From assembly GCA_025526915.1 (NCBI GenBank), contig JAHLKH010000444.1, forward strand, positions 1 through 12,272: a stretch of DNA of 12,272 nucleotides, given 5' to 3'. Source of the DNA: Entophlyctis helioformis (lineage: Eukaryota > Chytridiomycota > Chytridiomycetes > Chytridiales > Chytriomycetaceae). How positions within the stretch are numbered: the first letter of the stretch is position 1; each line of letters begins with the position of its first letter. Both the position numbers and the translations under genes were made by a program. Positions 1-5,169 of the stretch are shown here, one piece after another. A model generated the notes under the pieces. The model was not told the DNA's origin. It saw only the letters and a list, made by a program, of their open reading frames with translations, and searched no databases.

Positions 1-917
1 CGTGCCGGTGATGCGCCAGACGGCTCGCCCGCTGCCTCGTCGGCCGACGCGCTCAGGTACGGCGAACGCGCGTCGGTTGCTGTCGATGCCGTCCATGCTG
101 ACATGCTAGACTGCACAGACTCGGCGGATGGGTGGCGGACGAGGGTCGGGTACTGGTCCTGGTGTAGCGATCCTGGAAAGAGCGGCGGCGGCTGGCTGAG
201 CGCCATGGCCTGCATGGATGCCGATGTGCGCAGATGGTGCCGCGGCTCTGGACCGCCAGAGACTGGCGCGCTGGCCAAGGCCGAGACCGCCACAAACGAG
301 ACTGGCCGCGTCGCGACCGGCGGCTCCTGCTGCTGTTGTTGTTGTTGTGGTGGTGGTGGTCATGGCCGCAGCGATCGTACGCATGCTCGCTGTCCACGAG
401 GTCGCCGGCACCGCCTGCACCGCCTGCATCGCCAAGCCGGGGAGGCGGCGGCGGCGGCGGCGTCATCGGCCGCGAATTCAGGCTGTCCGAGCGTCCCATG
501 GACGGCGGCTGCTCCTCCCACTCGTCTTCGAGATTGTACGCCCGGTGCACAAGCTTCACCAGCTGCCGCGGCGACTCGTCGTTGCGCCGGTCAAACGCCT
601 CGTTCAAGTGCGAGTACGGGTCGTACGCATCGTCACCGCCGACACCGCCCGGCGTTGAAGTCCGCGGCGGCGTCGGCATCCAGACTCGTGTGCCTGCTGT
701 GGTATCCGCTGCCCATGGACGAGCTGCTCACGCTGCTGCGGAGGCTGTGGGCCGCGCTGATGCTGCTGCTGGTGCGGGCGTGAGCGTGGGCGTGGGTGTG
801 GGCGTGGGCAGGCGGGGTGTCTGCGGACGGCTGCGGTTGTGCACCAGCGCCGCCCGGAGACAGTTTGCTGTTGCGGCCCCGGCTGCGGCTGCGGCTGCGG
901 CCCAACAGGTTCATCAT
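1..917 (-). CDS. Low-complexity Ser/Pro/Gln/His-rich protein, 5' part, runs off left edge
   Basis: I do not recognise this protein. The start is an ATG at 917 (followed by a second ATG) in a good context (GCACCATG). The first ~80 residues are Arg/Ser-rich, then His-Ala-rich (AHAHTHAHAHA), then Ser-rich. That frame meets a stop at 635-633. A second frame, coherent from about 680 to 365, reads DAYDPYSHLNEAF, LVKLVHRAYNLEDEWEEQPP, then a run of seven prolines. A third stretch, back in the first frame from about 360 to the left edge, reads four Pro and seven Gln, then a Ser/Pro-rich tail such as SAWTASTATDARSPYLSAS. Each piece has coding-like composition, but joining them needs two frame changes (about 640-690 and 345-365) for which I found no convincing intron. 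Probably an intrinsically disordered regulatory or scaffold-like protein. The gene model is uncertain and the 3' end is missing. Confidence 0.5.
327..360. repeat. Trinucleotide tract (CTG/TTG/TGG)
   Basis: A 34-base run of triplets on the plus strand: CTG, then TTG, then TGG. Read on the minus strand it gives Pro4-Gln7 in one frame and His4-Asn4 in another. It sits where the left-edge gene appears to change frame, so a length error or real instability here would alter that gene model. Confidence 0.8.
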
Positions 918-1134
918 GGTGCACCTTCAGTCGGTTGGCCTGGCGGGCGGTCAGTCTGTCGCTGCAGGCCGCTGCCACGGCACCAGGCAGCGCCGACTTA
1001 CAGAACAAAGGCTGCGTGTGCAAGTAAGCGTGCAAGCAGGCAGAGTGCGTCTATTCTAAGGGCTGGCTGTTGCTGCTGTCGTCGCTGTCGTTGCTTCGCC
1101 TGTGTGCTGGTGAAGCGGCTCTTGGAGCGAACCC
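918..1134. other. Intergenic stretch between the left-edge gene and the truncated paralogue
   Basis: This stretch must hold the promoter of the minus-strand gene that starts at 917. I see no TATA box and no trace of the missing N-terminal half of the truncated membrane-protein copy that follows: the codons for the conserved YCWLE and GLESMAWMLD segments are absent. Long frames here on either strand have no recognisable content. Confidence 0.4.
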
Positions 1135-1749
1135 GTGCACCAACAGCAGTGCCACTGGCGGCCAGCGATTGGCCCGCGCGTGCAAATTTGTGAAACGAAC
1201 GAAGGGCCGGTCGGCGCGGGGGTCGCGCTCTGCGATCTTGGTCGCTTCGCAAACGACCCGGGACTCGCCGAGTACGCTGCCAGAAACTTCATAACGTCCA
1301 ATGTCACGTACGTTGCTGTTGATCTTGGCAGCATCCTCCTCGACACGTACATCCTGGTTGCGACATGGCAAGTGTACTTTTCCACGCTCGCCAAGCGCAA
1401 CCTGCTCTCGTGGCCCAACTACACTCGTGCCATCCTCTCGCTCGGCATCTCGGTCGTCCTGACAATCACGGAAATGTTCCTCTTCAACTCGGGTCTTGAC
1501 CCCAACTGGTCGTTCTACACGACGTTCTTTGCGACCCGCATCATGCTCGCCGAGGTGTTCCACTCGAGTCTGACAAAGTGCCGCATCAATCGTCCTTCCA
1601 TCGCGTCAAACGAGCTGACCTCGGCCGACGCGACATCCGCGTCGAGACAAACCATGTCCAAGAGCCAGTTCGACCCTGGCAATGCGGTCGCTCCTCCTCG
1701 CAACATCTTGCGCTCGTCGATCCAGCCACCAGAGCCCAACAAAGCCTGA
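1135..1749 (+). pseudogene. 5'-truncated copy of the multi-pass membrane protein family
   Basis: The frame is open from 1135 to the TGA at 1747-1749, but its first codon is GTG and there is no ATG before the middle of the conserved region. Similarity to the two downstream copies begins near 1180 (GTGCAAATTTGTG against GTGCAAATCTGTG), is interrupted by about 18 extra bases, then is continuous from ALCDLGRF onward. What remains corresponds to the end of membrane segment 4 plus segments 5-7, with SNVTYVAVDLGSILLDTYIL, LFNSGLDPNWSFYT and FATRIMLAEVFHS. About the first 135 residues are missing. The C-terminal tail (ending PPEPNKA) is intact but differs from the other copies. There is no internal stop or frameshift, so the lesion may be recent, or an unseen upstream exon may supply a start. 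I favour a truncated relic of the tandem array. Confidence 0.6.
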
Positions 1750-1841
1750 CCAGTACCGTCTTGACTCTAACATCTCGCTGCATTCCATCCCTAGGCAGCT
1801 CCTCGCCACATGACTACCGCGTCCGTTTGCCAGTGGCCACA

Positions 1842-1847
1842 ATAAAC
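1842..1847 (+). other. AATAAA polyadenylation-like signal
   Basis: An exact AATAAA lies about 95 bases after the stop of the truncated paralogue. The position fits a 3'-end processing signal and suggests that the truncated copy still has, or once had, a normal transcript end. A single hexamer is weak evidence. Confidence 0.4.
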
Positions 1848-1994
1848 ATGTGCCATTGACAACCACAACATGGCCAATGACGCGGAATCACTTGCTGCAT
1901 TTGTATCAGCGAGAAGGAAACAATGTGGCGACTGTTGGACATGGCTTGCCACTGGCACGACGCCACAGTCGGTTGGTGGTCGGGACACAACCTC

Positions 1995-2039
1995 GACAAT
2001 GACAACCCGGACAAAGACCGCCCGGACAATGGCAACCCG
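1995..2039 (+). repeat. Three tandem 15-bp units
   Basis: Three consecutive 15-base units (GACAATGACAACCCG, GACAAAGACCGCCCG, GACAATGGCAACCCG) occur between the truncated copy and the first intact membrane-protein gene. In one frame they fall inside a 43-codon ATG-to-stop reading frame at 1923-2053, where they encode an Asp/Asn/Pro repeat. That small frame could be an upstream ORF of the next gene or chance. Confidence 0.65.
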
Positions 2040-2129
2040 CACACATTGCCCTGAAAGGATCAAACGGTGCTGTCGAGTGCTGTCTCTCGGCTGATCTGTG
2101 CAAAACGAGAAAGCAGGCGAGCAAGCAAG

Positions 2130-2174
2130 CCACACACACTCATACAGACACACTTACACACACGCACACACACG
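2130..2174. repeat. CA-rich microsatellite
   Basis: An interrupted (CA)n tract about 45 bases long, ending some 45 bases before the ATG of the first intact membrane-protein gene. It probably lies in the 5' untranslated leader or core promoter. The rest of the 1750-2219 gap shows only the AATAAA and the 15-bp repeats. Confidence 0.75.
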
Positions 2175-2219
2175 CCCGCCGTTGTCAGATCACACACGAC
2201 CCACGCAACGTTGGCCAAG

Positions 2220-3077
2220 ATGGACACCGCTCCTGAATCCGTGCCGATAACCATGTACATCGTGATGGTGACATTCACGTACTGCTGGCTCGAGTGTCTG
2301 GGCCACACTCCCATCACCGTGCGCCTGCCACAAGTGGCGTCGACCGTCTACGTGTTCCAGTTCCTGCTCTTCATGCTCACATACGTGTACACGGACGTCA
2401 ACGCATACTATGGTCTCGAGAGCATGGCCTGGATGCTGGACCTCACGGCGCGGGTCATGCTCATGGTCTTCATGGCCACACGCATCCGCTTCCTCATGGC
2501 CACGTCGGTGGGGTCGTCGCAGCAGTCGTCTGCCAAGCGACAGACACGCATCACGCAGGTGATTGCCGGTCTGTGCATCTTTGTGCAAATCTGTGGCGGC
2601 GTCTGGGTCACGCTCTGCGACGTTGGCCGCTTCTCAAGCAATCCGTCAATGGCCGCATATGCCAACAAGTACTTCACCATGTCAAACGTCGTCTATGTGG
2701 CCGTCGATCTCGGCAGCATCCTCCTCGACACGTACATTCTCTATGCGACATGGCAAGTCTACTTTTCGACCCTTGCCAAACGCGGCATCCTGTCGTGGCC
2801 CAACTACTTCAGAGCCATCTTTGCACTGGTCATCTCGGCCACTCTCACAGTCACCGAGATGATCCTCTTCAACTCGGGTCTTGACCCCAACTGGTCGTTC
2901 TACACGTCGTTCTTTGCGACCCGCATCATGCTTGCCGAAGTGTTCCACTCGGGACTCACCAAATGCCGCATCGTGCGCAACTCTGTCACGGCCAATGATC
3001 TCAAGAATGACAGCAGCAGCTCGGGCTCAAGCGCTCGAGCATCCACATCGGCCCGCTCGGTCAACACCATGAAGTGA
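2220..3077 (+). CDS. Multi-pass (about 7 TM) membrane protein of unknown function, copy A
   Basis: A 285-aa single-exon gene. The ATG at 2220 has A at -3, and no in-frame ATG lies upstream. A short N-terminus (MDTAPESVPITMYIV) leads straight into the first of about seven hydrophobic segments. In order: TMYIVMVTFTYCWLE; VASTVYVFQFLLFMLTYVYT; MLDLTARVMLMVFMATRIRF; a long segment ending GGVWVTLCDVGRF; VVYVAVDLGSILLDTYILYA; FALVISATLTVTEMILF; and SFFATRIMLAEVFHS. Short basic loops (KRQTR, AKRG) separate several of them. The tail is a hydrophilic Ser-rich stretch of about 30 residues ending NTMK. It is closely similar over its length to the copy at 3555-4475. The topology resembles a seven-helix receptor or channel-like protein, but I see no GPCR, opsin or transporter signature. 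Location in a cell membrane is inferred from hydrophobicity. Confidence 0.85.
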   Translation: MDTAPESVPITMYIVMVTFTYCWLECLGHTPITVRLPQVASTVYVFQFLLFMLTYVYTDVNAYYGLESMAWMLDLTARVMLMVFMATRIRFLMATSVGSSQQSSAKRQTRITQVIAGLCIFVQICGGVWVTLCDVGRFSSNPSMAAYANKYFTMSNVVYVAVDLGSILLDTYILYATWQVYFSTLAKRGILSWPNYFRAIFALVISATLTVTEMILFNSGLDPNWSFYTSFFATRIMLAEVFHSGLTKCRIVRNSVTANDLKNDSSSSGSSARASTSARSVNTMK

Positions 3078-3081
3078 TCTT

Positions 3082-3151
3082 GCCATCGCCCTCATCCTCA
3101 CCCTCGCCCTCGCCATCACCTTCGCCCTCATCCGCATCGTCGCACTCGTCT
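3082..3151 (+). repeat. Pyrimidine-rich hexamer-like repeat after copy A
   Basis: Imperfect reiteration of six-base units such as CTCGCC, CATCAC and CTCATC immediately after the stop of copy A, probably in its 3' untranslated region. One strand is almost entirely C and T with periodic A or G. Confidence 0.6.
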
Positions 3152-3351
3152 TGTATCGCGTTGTCCACTCATGCCTCCCCCTCCATTCTCCTCCACCTTC
3201 CTCTATACGGGTTCATAAAGTTCTCCCTTTCACTCTGATTCTGATGGCACTTGATACCGACTGCTCTGCTTACTGGATGCTGCTTTCATGCATCAGATCC
3301 CCGCACAAGACTCGCTCGAGACCCGTTTGGCACTGCGTTTGGTGCTCGCGA

Positions 3352-3359
3352 TGACGTCA
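3352..3359. promoter_or_regulatory. TGACGTCA palindrome (CRE/ATF-type site)
   Basis: A perfect eight-base TGACGTCA lies 196 bases upstream of the ATG of copy B. This is the classic binding site of CREB/ATF-family bZIP factors. No equivalent is seen upstream of copy A, so the two copies may be regulated differently. Function is inferred from the motif and position only. The remainder of the 3152-3554 gap shows no gene. Confidence 0.4.
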
Positions 3360-3420
3360 CGCCTGGTGGCATTGTCTCCGTTGCGCCAACGTCATCCAGG
3401 CTAGCGTTTTCCGTTTGCCG

Positions 3421-3428
3421 CATAAAAG
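3421..3428 (+). promoter_or_regulatory. TATA-like element (CATAAAAG)
   Basis: An A/T-rich CATAAAAG stands out in a GC-rich stretch 127 bases before the ATG of copy B and 61 bases downstream of the TGACGTCA site. The arrangement fits a core promoter, but the element is not a perfect TATA box. Confidence 0.35.
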
Positions 3429-3554
3429 TGCAGTTTGGAGTGATCCAACCCACAGACGCGTCCTTGACCGCCATTGTCATACACCTTGTTATCCTGGAGC
3501 CACCTTGGCTGACATTTGACTGCCAACACTCAATACGCACAAGTAGAGATCAGA

Positions 3555-4475
3555 ATGTCCGACACTGCAGACCCTGCCCCACCACCGTCGGCGCCAGAAG
3601 GCGTCAAGGTCACCATGTACTTTGTCGCTGTCACCTTTATGTACTGCTGGCTCGAGTCGCTGGGCCACACTCCCTTCAAAATCGGTCTGCCGCAGGTCGC
3701 CGCCAGCATCTACCTCGTCCAATTCACGCTCTTTATGCTCACATACTACTACACGGACGTCAACGTCTACTATGGCCTCGAGAGCATGGCCTGGATGCTG
3801 GATCTCACGGCTCGTGTGCTCCTCATCATCTTCATGGCCACGCGGATCCGTTTCCTCGTGGCGACGTCTGTTGGATCCAGCAAAGCCTCGTCGGCCCGCA
3901 CACAGACGCGCATCGCCAAAATCATTGCAGCATGCTGCATCATCGCGCAGGTCTCTGGCGGCGTCTGGGTCACGCTCTGCGATCTCGGCCGCTTCTCGAG
4001 CAATGCGTCGCTGGCCGATTACTCGAACAAATTCTTTATTACGTCCAATGTCACGTACGTTGCCGTGGATCTTGGCAGCATCCTCCTCGATACGTACATC
4101 CTGGTTGCTACATGGCAAGTCTACTTTTCGACGCTCGCCAAACGCGGCATCCTCTCGTGGCCCAACTACTACCGCGCGATACTCTCGCTCGTGATCTCGG
4201 TTGTCCTCACAGTCACCGAGATGTTCCTCTTCAACTCGGGTCTTGACCCCAACTGGTCGTTCTACACCACGTTCTTTGCGACCCGCATCATGCTCGCCGA
4301 GGTGTTCCACTCGGGACTCACCAAGTGCCGCATCGTGCGGAACTCTGTCACGGCCAATGATCTGACTCCAGAGGCGTCTGGTGGCAGCACAGTTGGCCGG
4401 TCGTCCGTGAGCCGTAATATGGATAACATGGGCATGACCCGCTCATCGAGTGCTCTCAAGTCGGCCGCCGCCTAG
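3555..4475 (+). CDS. Multi-pass (about 7 TM) membrane protein of unknown function, copy B
   Basis: A 306-aa single-exon gene. The ATG at 3555 has A at -3; the only in-frame start-like codon further up is TTG. The N-terminus is Pro-rich (MSDTADPAPPPSAPEG). Hydrophobic segments lie at about residues 18-36, 47-66, 84-104, 120-142, 162-190, 207-227 and 236-252. Positions shared with copy A include YCWLE (30-34), GLESMAWMLDLTAR (74-87), GGVWVTLCD (135-143), DLGSILLDTYIL (172-183), TWQVYFSTLAKR (186-197), LFNSGLDPNWSFYT (225-238) and FATRIMLAEVFHSGL (241-255). SNVT and PNWS are potential N-glycosylation sequons if exposed outside. After residue 260 a Ser-rich hydrophilic tail of about 45 residues follows, the least conserved part between copies. 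Function unknown; the array position and similarity show tandem duplication. Confidence 0.87.
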   Translation: MSDTADPAPPPSAPEGVKVTMYFVAVTFMYCWLESLGHTPFKIGLPQVAASIYLVQFTLFMLTYYYTDVNVYYGLESMAWMLDLTARVLLIIFMATRIRFLVATSVGSSKASSARTQTRIAKIIAACCIIAQVSGGVWVTLCDLGRFSSNASLADYSNKFFITSNVTYVAVDLGSILLDTYILVATWQVYFSTLAKRGILSWPNYYRAILSLVISVVLTVTEMFLFNSGLDPNWSFYTTFFATRIMLAEVFHSGLTKCRIVRNSVTANDLTPEASGGSTVGRSSVSRNMDNMGMTRSSSALKSAAA

Positions 4476-4580
4476 ACGATCACCACAGAGCACGCTAGAT
4501 ATACACACACTGTCACACTGCTTGTTTCCAGTCCTCCTTTCTCCGACCGCCGCTTCCTAGTAATACACAGATTCCATCCT

Positions 4581-5062
4581 TCATTCCTGTCCACTGCCGG
4601 GCGGTCGCGGTACCCGCACAAAGTCCCAATCCTCGTCCGAGTTCTTTGCCAGATCCTATGGTGCAGCAGTCGGTCAATGCCCACAGCACCCGCTGCAGCG
4701 ACGGCATGTGCCATGCCGATGAGGTGACTCACGAAATAGATCTTGCGGATGTCGGCGGGTTCCTGGTCTCGCTTGAGGCCGAGCTCTTCCCGCTTGTCGA
4801 GCTGTGCAGCCATGCAGGCAAGCTTGTGTGAGTCGGATGCACGACAGCAGCAGCAGCCAGGCAGGCAGGCAGGCAGGCAGGCAGACCAACGGACGGACAG
4901 ACAACGGACCATGTGGTATCGGGCGTCTATCTTGTCGTACTTGGTCTGTGTGAGGAACGAGAAGCCGTACGAGGCCAGCACCACCATGCCCATGAACGGC
5001 ACGCCGGCGGCGAACGGCGACTTTTTGGCGAACCGCATGCCCCGTCTCAGCAGTTCGTTCAT
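4581..5062 (-). CDS. COX16: Cytochrome c oxidase assembly protein Cox16, mitochondrial
   Basis: Three exons on the minus strand give 98 aa: 5062-4910 (51 codons), 4801-4733 (23 codons) and 4655-4581 (24 codons plus TGA). Introns are 4909-4802 (108 nt, GTCCGT...CACAG, an atypical donor) and 4732-4656 (77 nt, GTGAGT...ATAG), both phase 0. The product starts MNELLRRGMRFAKKSPFAAG with a basic N-terminus, then one membrane helix (VPFMGMVVLASYGFSF), the family's T/Q-x-KYD-type motif (TQTKYDKID), a charged helical stretch, and the C-terminal DEDWDFVRVPRPPG that matches the W-x(n)-R-x-PRP ending of Cox16. Length agrees with the family (about 100 aa). Cox16 is an inner-membrane factor for assembling the Cox1/Cox2 modules of cytochrome oxidase. 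Its 3' end converges on copy B with about 105 bp between stops. Confidence 0.87.
4858..4884. repeat. (CAGG)6 tetranucleotide microsatellite
   Basis: Six exact CAGG units followed by CAG, preceded by four CAG triplets. It lies entirely inside the first intron of cox16 and has no effect on the reading frame. Such tracts are prone to length change. Confidence 0.9.
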
Positions 5063-5169
5063 GGCTTGGCTGTGCTGTCGGTGTGATGTCGGTGTGTTGT
5101 CGGTGCCGTCGTCGAATGTGAGTTTCCCAATCGCCAGCAAAGCCACTTCAACGCAGCCCAAGATTGCTG
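5063..5169. promoter_or_regulatory. Compact bidirectional promoter between cox16 and the P5B ATPase
   Basis: Only 107 bases separate the cox16 ATG from the first plausible ATG of the ATPase gene on the other strand. The gap carries a CCAAT pentamer at 5127-5131, and no clear TATA element. If the ATPase instead starts at the ATG at 5436, the spacing is 373 bases. Confidence 0.4.

Noticed and set aside
1135..1137. GTG as a genuine start for the truncated membrane-protein copy, and TTG at 3516 for copy B
   Set aside because: Nuclear eukaryotic genes rarely use these as starts. Copy B has a good ATG at 3555, and the truncated copy has no ATG at all near its 5' end.
234..1193. A 319-codon open frame on the plus strand over the left-edge gene
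   Set aside because: It consists of poly-Leu/Trp/Gly runs from repeats read in the wrong frame, with no recognisable domain. The minus-strand frames have more natural composition.
3489..4310. A long antisense frame (273 codons) opposite copy B, with similar ones opposite copy A and the truncated copy
   Set aside because: They mirror the conserved sense codons in a GC-rich gene. Conservation among the three follows from the sense protein.
4858..4884. The CAGG array as a CRISPR-like or functional repeat
   Set aside because: It is a plain tetranucleotide microsatellite inside a spliced intron, with no spacers.
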